Part shown: positions 37,301 to 44,855 of the stretch, piece by piece
Layout: every line of letters begins with the position of its first letter
Numbering within the stretch: the stretch's first letter is position 1
DNA from: Glycine soja
Lineage: Eukaryota; Streptophyta; Magnoliopsida; Fabales; Fabaceae
Length of the DNA: 64,000 nucleotides
NCBI RefSeq assembly: GCF_004193775.1
Contig: NC_041011.1
Location: forward strand, 13,448,968-13,512,967
Reading direction: 5' to 3'
Made by a program: the position numbers and the translations under genes
The notes under the pieces: generated by a model
The model's input: only the letters and a program-made list of their open reading frames with translations
Databases searched by the model: none
What the model was told of the DNA's origin: nothing

Positions 37301-39782
37301 TATGAAGGAAGGTATAAACATGATTTTCAAGTTATCATTTTCTTGCCTTCTTTTCTGGTTGAGTATGTGGTGAGACAGAGTGAGAGGGGGGCTCAGGGAT
37401 AAATGCATGTTTTTCCTAGTTAATTATAATTTGGCACCAATTGAAAGTATAATTATACAAAATTGCAACTCAAGTCATCCAGTCCAAAGTAGGAAAAGGA
37501 TGCCAATGGATAGAAATCTTGAATATTTTTTACAATGGTTGTGCTGCCATTTGACCTTGGAAGTTGAAACAAGGAACATTTGTAACTTAATGTTTATACT
37601 ATTAAGCTTCTGTAATTATCTTTTGTACCCATTGTCTTTTACTAAATATAGGTTTCTTGAAAGAAATATTACAAATGTGAAAATTTGACATTCTTCTTGA
37701 ACTTTGGACAGGATTCTGAGGGCAGCTATTGAATACTTTTGGATTGGTGGACTACAAGTGGATGTTCAGCTGAAATCTCCCTTTTCATGTTACATTGAAG
37801 GAAATTCCAGTTATGTGGAGAAAGAATTAACTTATTGGGGAACCAATATCATATGGTCTTTAAACCAATATCAATGTCATGATAAGCCTCTGGTTCTCTG
37901 GGATATAATTGCAGCATTATCAGCATTCAAGGATAACAATTTAAAATATGCAGAACATTTACTTATTGAGTGGATCTCATCATCTTTTCTACAATTAGAT
38001 ATGGACCTTTCTCCTGAAAAAGTTTTATCATTCTTCTCTTCAAGCTTGTCAGACATTCCTTCTCGACTACTACACTTGCTCAATATAATCTGTAGACGTG
38101 TAATGTTGGCAGAGCTGGATGCTGATCAAATAACTGGAATATACAAAAAGTTTCAAAAGCTGGAAGAGGTAAGTCCTGCCATGGAAAAACAAATTACTAA
38201 GTGGACAAAACTTCTTCTAAACAGTGAAAGAGAGCTCCGTGAAAGGCTTGTGGGCTTTAGTTTTTCTGCTTTCCAAACTAGCATGTCCAATCCAGAAACA
38301 AATTTCAAATCTGGTTGTTGGTATCCTGTTGGACTAGCACAGATGGAACAATGGATTGCTTTAGATCAGGAACATATACATGACCAGTTAAAAGTCATTG
38401 CATCAGAAGCTAAGCATGAGAAAAGGTGCTTTTTAGATTTTAGATATTTTAGATATTGTTTCTTTTTCCTATATGTCTTACAGTATAATTATTTATTTTT
38501 CATAGCTTTGCTTATGCACATGAACTTTTTTTGTCCTAGAATTGAGGATAACCAGATGTAAATCTGACTAACATACATTAGTACTGTTTCTTTTTCCTAT
38601 GTTATACTGCATAATTTATTTTTTATAGCTTTGTTTATGCACACAAACTTTTTTTGTCCTGGAATTGAGGATGACGAGATGTCAAACTGAGTAACATAGA
38701 TTAGTATTTTCATCCAAAAGGTGGAGATACACAATCTAGTTGTACTATGGAATCCACCCACCATAAAACTTGAAAGAAAGTAATTCTCAAAATTGTAGAA
38801 TAGCTTGGTGGAATATTAACACGATACCGAAACCAAATGGTATCCTTTCCAGATTCATATTACTCACCAATAAGAGTAGTCCATTGCAGCTCATTCCCAT
38901 TCCTTTCTTTTGGTTTCAGTGACATTTGTTTGCCTGAATTAAAAATTATTTGCTCTTTGTGCTCATAACAAAATAAGAATTTTGTAGTAATTATTGAAGC
39001 AAAATTTTGGGGAAGGGGCCCATGATAAATTTGGGACAAAAATTGCAAAAAGAATTCTTGATAAAAAATTCAAATCTGAAGTGGTAACACTGCTGGGTTT
39101 TGATGTTAAATTAATGAGTAACCAACTAACCATTTATTAACATAGTTATTAATTTGAGAGGTTAATTATTCATATATTATTTTTTTTAACTTTTCCTTTT
39201 GTTTTTTGTGCACATCTTATCCTTAATGTTAACTAGTAAGTTCTTGTTCAGAAATAATTTCCTACAGCAGTACAAAACTGTGTAGTGTTTACATAATTTT
39301 CCCCACTTACAACCATAAACTTGTTACCAAGCTTGTAAAATAGTCATACTATTTTGTGGATTTGGTTCAGAACTTCAAATGTGCTTACAGTATTGTGTTT
39401 GTGCAGATTTCTGAGCAGTAGATGTTCAGCAGTGGAGACATGTAGTTTTTGTTCAGCATCTGTTCCATTTGAATCCCCTGAATTTGGTTTCTGCCAAGGT
39501 GAAAATTCTACTGGTGATGTTAAGAATCACAGGTTATTGAGATGTGTTGTTAGTATGCAGGTTTGCCCCACTACTCCCCTATGGTATTGTGTCTGTTGCC
39601 ATAGGTCAGGGTTTAGATTGGCACCAGAACCACTTTTTAGAATGTCTTCATTTCATATAGATTCAGACTCTTCCACTAAATCCTCCACTCAAGCAGTATC
39701 CTCAAAACCATTCTGTCCCTTTTGTGGGATACTGCTACGGAGAAAACAACCAGATTTTCTACTTTCCCCTACTCCTGTATAA
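16341..39782 (+). CDS. GTF3C4: TFIIIC 90-kDa-like WD40/zinc-finger subunit (14 exons)
   Basis: Exons: 16341-16469, 16567-16654, 17724-17826, 18194-18278, 18924-19010, 19855-20237, 31007-31088, 31178-31354, 31455-31508, 36448-36537, 36627-36695, 37265-37311, 37712-38425, 39407-39782. They sum to 2484 nt, or 827 residues plus TAA, with consistent phases and GT-AG ends. The N-terminal half is a WD40-like propeller ([16 protein letters not shown] near residue 24; GSSDGSVKIW near 288; [19 protein letters not shown]). The C-terminus has paired cysteines (CSFC near 715, WYCVCC, CPFC at 806-809) like the zf-TFIIIC domain. It resembles Arabidopsis At3g49400 and human GTF3C4, a subunit that helps recruit RNA polymerase III to tRNA and 5S genes. 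Introns 6 and 9 are enlarged by transposons (10.8 and 4.9 kb). Confidence 0.88.
16830..17625 (+). repeat. Four to five diverged copies of a legume interspersed repeat in intron 2
   Basis: The pattern AAATCCCACATTGACTAGTG ... TATATAAGTGGG ... CTCATGA..TAGTTTTTGAGG ... GTTGAGTTAGGTCCAAG recurs at about 16830, 17000, 17095, 17245 and 17500. The copies are diverged and head to tail. The unit resembles the end of a common legume LTR or MITE; no coding sequence accompanies it. Confidence 0.65.
17861..18126. mobile_element. MITE with ~75-bp terminal inverted repeats in intron 3
   Basis: The left arm GCTTCTAGAAGTAAATTATT through ATTCACCATTTC (17861-17936) matches the reverse complement of the right arm (about 18049-18126), including TCTGCAAAATCAGA and ACACCAGGCAGTCCT. 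The element is 266 bp, non-coding, and its arm begins 35 bases after an exon end. No clear target duplication. Confidence 0.8.
19472..19617. mobile_element. Small MITE in intron 5
   Basis: The segment GCTAAATAGTGTGCTAAAGG...GGTTAAGG matches the reverse complement of CTTAATCAGTGCCCTTAGGG...TTGTTAGC. The arms are about 38 bp and the element about 146 bp, similar to small soybean MITEs ending in GCTAAC. Confidence 0.5.
20440..20790 (-). mobile_element. Copia remnant: two LTR pieces around a polypurine tract
   Basis: On the minus strand, AGCTTGAGGGGGAGTGTTAG at about 20590-20571 is a typical copia polypurine tract and LTR start. The LTR piece left of it contains ACTAAGCTACTTTAAAAAGT; a similar piece (ACTGAGCTACTTGGAAAGT) lies at about 20745-20765. 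The body has been lost. Confidence 0.55.
21206..21220. repeat. Target-site duplication of the full-length LINE, 3' side
   Basis: TGATTAATCAACTAA sits directly before the poly-T (poly-A of the minus-strand LINE) and recurs exactly at 30763-30777 beyond the LINE's 5' end. Confidence 0.85.
21354..24700 (-). mobile_element. 5'-truncated LINE nested in the 3' UTR of the larger LINE
   Basis: This second LINE begins in the middle of its endonuclease domain and ends with its own A tail (plus-strand T run at 21354-21360). AACCAAATCTT occurs at 21343-21353 and again at 24701-24711, an exact 11-bp target duplication. Joining the outer LINE across it gives a continuous 3' UTR leading to the outer A tail. 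So the larger LINE came first and the smaller one landed in it. Confidence 0.85.
21503..24700 (-). pseudogene. ORF2 fragment of the nested LINE: RT and zf-RVT
   Basis: 24706-22370 reads as one long frame (its first two or three codons are host-LINE sequence). It starts inside the endonuclease ([28 protein letters not shown]), then the full reverse transcriptase with [12 protein letters not shown] near 23100. A second frame, 22249-21503, carries the zinc-binding end ([18 protein letters not shown]) and [13 protein letters not shown] frame break lies between 22370 and 22249. With no 5' endonuclease half and no ORF1 it cannot move by itself. Confidence 0.88.
24761..28444 (-). CDS. LINE ORF2: endonuclease / reverse transcriptase, 1227 residues
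   Basis: I chose the ATG at 28444-28442 because it opens [12 protein letters not shown], the conserved start of the APE-like endonuclease. The frame is also open upstream to an ATG at 28573. Domains: endonuclease in the first ~230 residues (FNVRG, CLQETK, LGDFNN, PDHCPIM), reverse transcriptase ([30 protein letters not shown] at about 26380-26366), then the plant zf-RVT end ([18 protein letters not shown]) and [11 protein letters not shown]. No internal stop. The endonuclease motif normally read SDH is PDH here; the nested LINE keeps SDH. It would nick DNA and prime reverse transcription there. The ATG overlaps the ORF1 stop as ATGA. Confidence 0.9.
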   Translation of the reverse strand: MNIITFNVRGLGRGLKWPAIRRLVNKQKIDMICLQETKKEVINKSMCQALWGDSDVSWEAQQATNSAGGILCLWSENSFKLERKVIGQGFIMLIGKWHQETQPIHIITVYSPCDIQQKRVLWENIKQLKIQNQGGLWCILGDFNNIRLVSERVGNCIRGWGESHINEFNEWIGDLEVQEVPWVGNQFTWFRPNGTARSKLDRFLVSPEWLTKWPASSQQTLNRNFPDHCPIMLTSKFVDWGPKPFRILDCWLSDLSFRKVVEESWNGTQQSGWGGYVLKEKIKRLKQRLKVWNKEQFGDTFKKFKKIEEDLNMLEAEAANRPLTPTEIETRKHLQEDLWSAAQSHESLLRQKARSKWIREGDCNTRYFHLVMNARRRNNCLKGVMVNGSWIEEPSRVKEEVRSFFMRRFQEPDQVRPRLDDIPFQTIESHQNDMLEERFKEEEVRRAVWECGGEKSPGPDGLNFKFIKRFWYLIRPDILRFLDEFYTNGSFPKGCNASFIALIPKVPEPQSLNDFRPISLIGCIYKIVAKILANRLKKVLPLIIDERQTAFIESRHLLHSAVIANEVVDEAKKGQKPCIVFKVDYEKAYDSVAWDFLLYMLRRMGFGLKWIKWIEGCLKSASISVLVNGSPSYEFTPQRGLRQGDPLAPLLFNIVAEALNGLLKAAMGRNLYRGFKVGSNNVDVSILQYADDTIFFGEATMLNVKAIKAILRAFELVSGLKINFAKSKFGAFGMTEQWKLEAANYLNCGLLSFPFTYLGIPIGANPRRSTTWDPLLIKCERKLARWKQRYISFGGRVTLIKSVLTSIPIYFFSFFRVPKVVVNKLVRLQRQFLWGGAEDHNKIAWVKWDTVCRPKEKGGLGIKDVNTFNIALLAKWKWNLFQQQGALWVRVLESKYGGWRSLHEASRNNKESTWWKDLKLALHHPDHGEALARSIVWKVGRGDRIKFWEDDWMGGGGALAAKYPRLYLISNQQNHNVQQMRVCKDSGWEWEFSWRRPLFDNEVGMAISFLNDVDSMQIYPQREDAWVWEADSSGHYSAKSAYDTMREFLHEGTVDKAHEELWKIKASSKVLVFAWRLLRDCLPTRANLHRRQVKVNDSRCCFCNSFEEDAGHLFFHCCKISPLWWESMSWVKIVGPFPQIPKHHFLQFINVLPKGVMVNRWKSWWLALTWTIWQQRNAILFSNATFNANKIMDDAVFLLWTWLRNLEKDFGTSFNHWSSNLSLGFTC
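28441..30591 (-). CDS. LINE ORF1: RNA-binding protein with RRM, 716 residues
   Basis: The N-terminus is basic ([17 protein letters not shown]). It is followed by an RRM at about residues 30-108: [20 protein letters not shown] (RNP2 side) and [11 protein letters not shown] (RNP1). The middle ([20 protein letters not shown]) resembles the gag-like domain of plant L1 ORF1s, and the C-terminal third is polar and low in order. It should coat LINE RNA as the ORF1 particle protein. The frame is intact for 2151 nt, which suggests recent activity. Its stop TGA (28443-28441) overlaps the ORF2 start. Confidence 0.87.
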   Translation of the reverse strand: MREDPHRRHAGNRQGQGQSYGRANWRSRKNITSFYFTQFPDDTTEEELWYHFKVFGAVREIFIAKNRNKHGRRFGFVRFEGVENAQKLEWTLDNIVFGGLKMHVNIPKFGRNKVVKPISVTNKVRQDVHKEEAIPRYVQPISTTHHGSYAEVVARNNTGPGLRRIAGNVSGHNGTSWSSVYLDIPEPLMKRAKEAWVGRLKNLAMFDKVEDDLYWDISADISPKYMGADMVLLQGLSDEGAELMMQEETEGGSTPFHSLEKWSPKLRIGYRLTWVYCWGLPLTAWDPHQIRKIVAAIGDMVDVDDTVELVRRMDRVRVLVKTPRQPYIQHAVNVHIHGEVYTVHVVEENGNSFDNCYGRKGSVYGSSEEVESDDSEAGTLNGISNIEWMAGKEVEVTAVEPNAEGQNPYSFTSTASPDFRMQGQGLHEDMMDGAPTAVTTTVGDQASLPGTQNPVRASLSSRQKQNVPPKDKAIIRCANSPTVNGQPSNSGTCPLDSVVTYLACERQGDFHEKGTAGTTGIPTSDAKDVLESGRGKLEEEGQHETLETHISNSNGSRDQEGDFADGLDHAIHTPHVTHPKQNLSPPATKWQVYSRKRSSKRKSISGLTHGLNLIDEMDPEPNNQTSSQPVEGVEDNHGPEQLVSTKNNDIRPTQIQHAETDFLPSNMQEAANMWELVKSLGVTSGSSQGDPATKIMDMETRDREEAHRLGCRRVSQ
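30690..30749. repeat. GA/CT-rich leader of the LINE
   Basis: Nearly continuous CT dinucleotides (GA on the LINE sense strand) occupy the 5' UTR just inside the 5' target duplication. Such tracts may serve as the internal promoter region of the LINE; that role is inference. Confidence 0.7.
30763..30777. repeat. Target-site duplication of the full-length LINE, 5' side
   Basis: TGATTAATCAACTAA, identical to 21206-21220. The preceding GATGT is also shared apart from two extra bases on the other side, so the duplication may be a little longer. Confidence 0.85.
31740..36083 (-). pseudogene. Decayed Ty1/copia element in intron 9, split by a solo LTR
   Basis: Minus-strand pieces appear in the normal pol order. 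Gag-pre-integrase lies at about 35905-35800 ([29 protein letters not shown]). Integrase follows at about 33540-33430 ([10 protein letters not shown]) and 33359-33126 ([23 protein letters not shown]). RT pieces lie at about 33030-32580 ([34 protein letters not shown]). A polypurine tract (GTTTGAGGGGGCAATTAT, about 32100-32083) precedes an LTR-like stretch to about 31740. Many stops and frameshifts; dead. I could not find the 5' LTR. Confidence 0.8.
33542..35799 (-). mobile_element. Solo LTR of a Ty3/gypsy (Tat/Ogre-like) element
   Basis: 2258 bp running TGTGACACCC...GGATGTTACA, that is TGTAACATCCC...GGTGTCACA on the minus strand, the typical ends of legume Tat/Ogre-like LTRs. No internal region or second LTR is present. 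Flanks GTGTG and ATGTG match at four of five bases. It interrupts copia integrase coding sequence precisely: GKAH on one side, the run-up to [10 protein letters not shown] on the other. Near its minus-strand 5' side two related blocks (35320-35460, 35495-35640) share CCCAACGGT and ATCCAACGGT motifs. Confidence 0.82.
36085..36160 (+). mobile_element. LINE 3'-end remnant with A tail
   Basis: TAGTTTGTAATTCTAGTACC...GGTACTCAATTAATAG...ATTTTTGCAG followed by A9 matches the layout of the 3' end of the large LINE at 21236-21350 (TGTACCTCTGGTACTC, TTTTTGCTGAGC, A tail). It is a very short 5'-truncated insertion on the plus strand. Confidence 0.55.
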
Positions 39783-40349
39783 GAATATTTAATAATTATT
39801 TTTATATAAGTAGTTTATTTTGGTTGAGAGGTTGTCATGCTTTTATCTCAAATGCATATTTCAGTTTAATCTGGTTGTTTGGAATCTGATTGGTTATGAT
39901 CAATAATCATATTTTCTTCAAAAGCTCTTGGGAAGTTACAAAATAAAAAAAAAATGCAATTATTTTCCCATAAATTAGATAATCCGAATACACTAATTGT
40001 TAATTTATCAATGCTTTCATCCTCTGCATGATAAGAGAGAGAGGGGGGGGGGGGGGGGGGGGGGGTGATTGCTTGTATAGAACCATTGGTTTCATTGAAA
40101 ATATTTTAAAGGTTCATTATTATTAGTGTGTAGATATTAGAAGACAAATGTAGCTCATGCAGCATATTCTCAATGTTATTCAGAGGGTTAAAAGAGTGAT
40201 CTTTTAGTTTTCCATGCAAACTCCTCTTGGTCATGTGCTATGAACCCTTTGGTAACCACCAGCCAGATACTGTTTGAATCTTGACTTGAGCCAAAAAAAT
40301 CATAATCACACTTTTAAAAGGTACATCGCAAATATTTATGCAGACCTAC
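39783..40349. other. 3' flank of the TFIIIC-like gene
   Basis: Holds the 3' UTR (AATATTTAATAATT after the stop) and AT-rich intergenic sequence. A G homopolymer is annotated separately; nothing coding. Confidence 0.5.
40043..40065. repeat. Poly-G run next to a GA repeat
   Basis: Twenty-three consecutive G bases follow GAGAGAGAG. G runs this long can form quadruplexes and are prone to sequencing error. Confidence 0.9.
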
Positions 40350-41345
40350 CTCATTTTGGGGGTTATTTTATCCCATAACCCAAGAAATCAAGTGTTCACG
40401 GCATTATATGTCCTGATTGTCCTCTATTGGCACCCTCCCTTCAACTACCTCTTCCAGATGAAATGAAAGAACTCCAATCTAAATTAATTCAGTAAAACAA
40501 CTTTTGACAACTGTTATTAAATAAAGCTATTCAAAATTGCATGTTCCATTGGGGATCCAGTTGTCCTAAGAAGTTGGATATTATTTCAATGACATCTCAA
40601 ATATATACTAGAGTAACTCTCAACTCTACAACAAACTATTCAAAAGTTTGAAAGTGAGAAAGATGACATCCAATGGCACTAAAAAAAAAATTGACATGAA
40701 TATGTCAAGGTCCAATTATTTCAAATATCATTTTCAATGGATTGAAGACTCATTAACAAAAGTAGAAGAAAAAAAGAAGTAAAAAAACTTTTCAAAGTTT
40801 AATCATGGAGGTACAAGTCAAAGAAGGTTTACCTAAATCAAAGTTCAATCCAAGAATTGTCTCATATCTACCATTTGAAGATTATTTTAGCAAACTTGAA
40901 GAGAACAAAATTAGTCCAACATTGAATACTTAAGACGTATATGTGGGTTGGAGTTTGTTTGGATGGATTACTTAGCTTTTGAGTTGAATACTTATTCAAA
41001 CCTATTTACTTATTTTCATGTGATTTTTGTTCTTAGTTTTGGGGGCATAAGTTCAAATGTATTTATGTCTTTTCTAGGTTAGTTTTTAGTGTTTTTGAGC
41101 TTCCTAAGCCATTATGATGGTTAGTGGGACTTAATGAGTCATTGTGATGGTTGGTTGGGAGTATATGCTTAGTGACAAATAAATGCCTAGTGGAAGTCGC
41201 TACTTGTATTTCAAGTGTTGTTCAGTATAACCTATAAATAGGAGTCTCTTGTAAGCTTCAAGGTGATTTTTCAGATTAATCAAATTGAGTGTTTCTCTAT
41301 TGTGAGAGTTTTATAGTGTTGGTTCCACCGACAGGTCGCGGTTAG
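40350..41345 (+). mobile_element. Probable degenerate LTR-element fragment
   Basis: 40805-40932 reads as an open stretch from ATGGAGGTACAAGTC (MEVQVKEGLPKSKFNP) to a TAA. It is followed by LTR-like sequence with CCTATAAATAGG (a good TATA box, about 41232) and a GAGTGTTTCTCTATTGTGAG leader. The combination suggests the 3' end of a retroelement and its LTR. I did not recognise the family. Confidence 0.3.
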
Positions 41346-41469
41346 GATCAAGTTCTTCTTTCTATCTTATACTTGTTTTCAAGACGATCCATAAGTAGAT
41401 TCATATAAAAAATTTATTAATTTCTCTTTATTATTTGAATTAAAACATAATTAATAATACCATTTATTC

Positions 41470-42520
41470 AAAATTGTATATAAGTAAATTAGTTTTTTTT
41501 TAAATAAAAGGTAGGTGAGCTCCCTACTAGTTTCTCTAACCCTAACAAAAATGGAATTGAATTTTAATTGCCTATACTTACCTCTTTTAAACCTATCTCC
41601 AAACTCGACATGCCTAGGCCAAAGATGTAAATAATCACAATTCAAAATTTCAAATAGTTTATAATTTTTAAACTACATAGCCTTATTAGCAACTCGTACA
41701 ATTAATTAACCAAATTATTATTAATCACAAGTTCCTCTTCACCGCCTATATATACATACATATTCATATTTATGCTCCTCTCATATATTAATTAATGTAT
41801 ACAATTTCATGTATAGTTCTCTACACATTCAGAAATAAATCGTGATGTTCTTTAAAACCAAAACAAATTATGCCTCTATAATAATGCTCCTATGGGAGGC
41901 TGGAGGTGCCTGTGTTTTGGATTTGGATTTGGATTTTGGAGAGGGAGCGGGGAAGGAGAGAGAAAAGTGAGAAATAGAGGAGAGAGAAGAGAGAAAAATG
42001 GGTGGGGAAGAGAAGAAAATCAATTTTTATTTAAAAGTGAATAGGTTTTTTGTTGAAGCATTTTGCAGTACACCGCCAACATACTCCAATTGAAAATAAG
42101 GTGAGAGTATGTTAGTAATCCACTATATGTATATATATAATTTTCACACTATATTTCTTATAATTATTTAAAATATATATTAATAATTTAAATCATAATA
42201 ATGATAAAGTAATAAAATCAAGGTTGCAGAATTTATTTAAAAAGTACTTTAGTTCTTAAATTTCTTAATTTTATTTTTCATATTGCTTATTAATTACTGT
42301 TTATTATCTAAATTAAATATAGTTAATAACTTAGTATATAGTTTGTTTAAAAATATATATATAAGTAATTATTTTTAAAAGGAGTACACAAATTCTGTAT
42401 GAGTTTCTTTGACCCTAACAAAATGGAATTGAGTGTTAATTGTTTGTACTTATGTCTTTTAAACCTACTTGCAAACTCAACTTGCCTTAGGTGGAGACAA
42501 GAAAATCAAAATCCTTAATT
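41470..42520. repeat. Pair of diverged ~150-bp direct repeats
   Basis: 41530-41620 (CTCTAACCCTAACAAAAATGG...TCTTTTAAACCTATCTCCAAACTCGACATGCC) recurs at about 42405-42495 (CTTTGACCCTAACAAAATGG...CTTTTAAACCTACTTGCAAACTCAACTTGCC). About 0.9 kb of AT- and GA-rich sequence lies between. Possibly old LTRs or a segmental duplication. Confidence 0.55.
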
Positions 42521-42885
42521 AGAGTTCAAAAGATTGAAATTTTAGATAGATTTAAAAATTTATTTATTAAAGTCACAAGATGCCCTTTCATTCAAACAAC
42601 ATGTGTAGAAATTACATGCACAACTATAGTCCCCAATTACAAAACTAAGAAATGACATGAAAAAAAAACACGATTCACCAACAACATGAGGAATATTCAA
42701 GATAACAAAACCCTAAACCCTAGATAATCAATCCTAACCATGTCCTACACATGAAATTGATTAAGCTAGTTCTTATTCTTAGGTAAAATTTAAAAAGACA
42801 AACTGAAAATTTAAGTAGGACATCACCAATAGCATATCTCTTATGAAGGAATCAAAAGAACCCAAAAATAGATCATTCTCCATGT

Positions 42886-43385
42886 TTATATTTCATGTTT
42901 TTCATTGACATGTGTCTTTACCTCCTTCAACATCTTTTGGTACTTCTCGAGTTGGGAATTGCTCATGCTTTCAATTGGCACATCCCACTAGATGTGATCC
43001 TCTGCGGCCTTCAGCAAATGGTTTAGATCCTTTACATGTTGCTTCTCTACGGCAATTTGGTCAGACAAACAGTTGAGGTGTGTGTGGAGCTCATCCTCAT
43101 CCACGATGCTAGGGTCCTTGTTGAGGTCTTGGGTAAAGAAGGGAGGTGGGCTTTGGGTTGTATAGTGTGGATGACGAAATCCACATTAGGGCTACTGAAG
43201 GAGTAAACTTGGTTATTGGGAGAGAACATAATCACAGCAAGGTCGACACCACAAAGGGTTGCAAGCTCACTCGTTTTCTTGAAAACTCCAGTCTGACACT
43301 TTAAGAACATCACCTGAAGGTTACACTTGTTGCTGATCTTCTTCATCTTGATCTTTTGCCGACCGTTGGTCTTCTTAGTGACATC
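42886..43385 (-). pseudogene. Broken type I (M-alpha, AGL62-like) MADS-box gene
   Basis: The MADS domain reads GRQKIKMKKISNKCNLQVMF then TGVFKKTSELATLCGVDLAVIMFSP and VYSFSSPNVDFVI, at about 43364-43180. The normal KRRxGLFKK core is KCQTGVFKK, which loses DNA-contacting basic residues. Near 43175 the frame shifts; the continuation has LNCLSDQIAVEKQHVKDLNHLL, an in-frame stop (HI*WDVPIE), and QLEKYQKMLKEVK before TAA at 42886. Type I genes are intronless, as here, and usually act in female gametophyte and endosperm. No good ATG precedes the domain in frame. A dead copy is the best reading. Confidence 0.82.
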
Positions 43386-43489
43386 GCTCAAGTTTGACAC
43401 GTTTTTTTGAATCAATGGGTTATAGATTATGCTATATGATATGAAATATGAATATGAGGTGTGACATAGAAGAAAGGTTAAGTTCAATT

Positions 43490-44119
43490 TATAAGAATAC
43501 TCAGAGTCTGATTTGGCGGACCAAAGTCTAATTTAGCAAACCAAATGCGCACCTATATAGACTTTTTAGCCTGTATTTTGACCACATTAAAGTGGTTTCT
43601 GGATTAGCAATTCTAGGAATCTCATTTGAAGGCCTTATATGGTATATACATCTGACCTTCTATATTTAGCATTTGGGGTAAATATATATGCATATTTGTA
43701 GCTTAATTTTTTCATGTACTTTTCGTTTAGACTCTCAATCTTATCATTTATTTGGAGAAAAATGTTTGATAATTAAGGAAACCGATTGGAAATTGTTTAC
43801 TAGAGTAGTGCTAGGAACACTTTCTCTAATGAGTTATAATTTATTGAAAATTACAAAATCTGAAGAGTGACTCGTTAAATATGATATGAGGCCCACAAAA
43901 TTTTGTCATTTTCAATAAATTTTAAAAATAAAAAAGTGTGTTCCTAACATTTCTCTTGTCGAAAATATTTTGGTACACTTAACTTTACCCCTCCCCCCTT
44001 GCAACTTGCATTGCTAAATGAAACTCGCGTCCAAGGGGTGATTGGAAACTCTAGTCCAACCTTTTAAGTAAAGTGAATTTATAATTGAGATAAATGTTTT
44101 ACATTGTATATGCTACATA
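43490..44119. other. Intergenic, with one MITE
   Basis: No coding sequence supported. The MITE at about 43803-43962 is listed separately. Confidence 0.5.
43803..43962. mobile_element. Small MITE
   Basis: AGTGCTAGGAACACTTTCTCT ... ATAATTTATTGAAAAT pairs with the reverse complement of ATTTTCAATAAATTTT ... GTGTTCCTAACATTTCTCTT. It is about 160 bp and resembles the MITE at 47323-47558 in its TTGAAAAT and TTTCTC motifs, so both may belong to one family. Confidence 0.6.
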
Positions 44120-44127
44120 TAAATTAA

Positions 44128-44847
44128 GGGAACTACTATTGTCACTACCAATAGTGCTATTGACACTACCAACCCCTGTGAAACTCCATTTTGCCTGAAT
44201 CCCTACACCCTTTCCCTTCCCCTCAAAATTCTCTCTTGTGCCACCCTACCTCGTCCCCTTTGTGTTGCGCCATCCTCCCACCCACCCCACCCCTTCTCCC
44301 CATCGCCCATCTAGTATCCACACGAAGGAAGGCCCTTCATCTTCAGATCTCGACATGGAGGAAGTAGAGGAAAAACCCTCCATCTTCAAATCTTGGCATG
44401 GAGGAAGCAGCGTGGTGCGCGGCAACGAAAACCATGGATCCACCATGACAACGATGATGATCAACACCCGCATGTGATGATAACAACCATGCCACCCTCA
44501 TGGGCAATAGTGCCTATTGAGATCTGTGTCGCGTAGTCCACCCCATCAATTATCGAATCATGTGTTGAATTTGTTGAGTTGTGTTGTTGAATTTGTGTTG
44601 ATGATCTTGTTGGGGATGTTGAGCAACAATGAAAATACAATTTTGTTGTTGTTGTACAATGTACAATGGAATCATATTTCCATTACTTTTATTTTTCCAC
44701 CCTCATGTGTATATAGAAATATGATTATGTTGTACAAGTGTGCAACGAAATTGTATTTCTATGAGAAGGGTAATTTCCACAAAATGTGAAACGCACCCCA
44801 TGTGGGTAGTGCCAATAACATTTGTGGTAGTGTCAATAGTAGTTCCC
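44128..44847. mobile_element. 720-bp non-autonomous DNA transposon with exact 8-bp duplication
   Basis: Terminal inverted repeats begin GGGAACTACTATTGTCACTA (left) and, read inward from the right, GGGAACTACTATTGACACTA, and continue for about 45 bp. TAAATTAA flanks both ends (44120-44127, 44848-44855). An 8-bp duplication suits hAT; Mutator elements usually give 9. The interior has a C-rich segment with an open frame (44238-44477) containing SSDLDMEEVEEKPSIFKSWH, which looks like captured or chance coding sequence, and no transposase. Confidence 0.85.
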
Positions 44848-44855
44848 TAAATTAA

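Noticed and set aside
40805..40932. Small protein-coding gene MEVQVKEGLPKSK
   Set aside because: No splice or promoter context of its own; next to LTR-like sequence, so more likely a retroelement tail.
44238..44477. Independent host gene of 79 residues
   Set aside because: It lies wholly inside a DNA transposon with clear ends and duplication, and has no recognisable domain.
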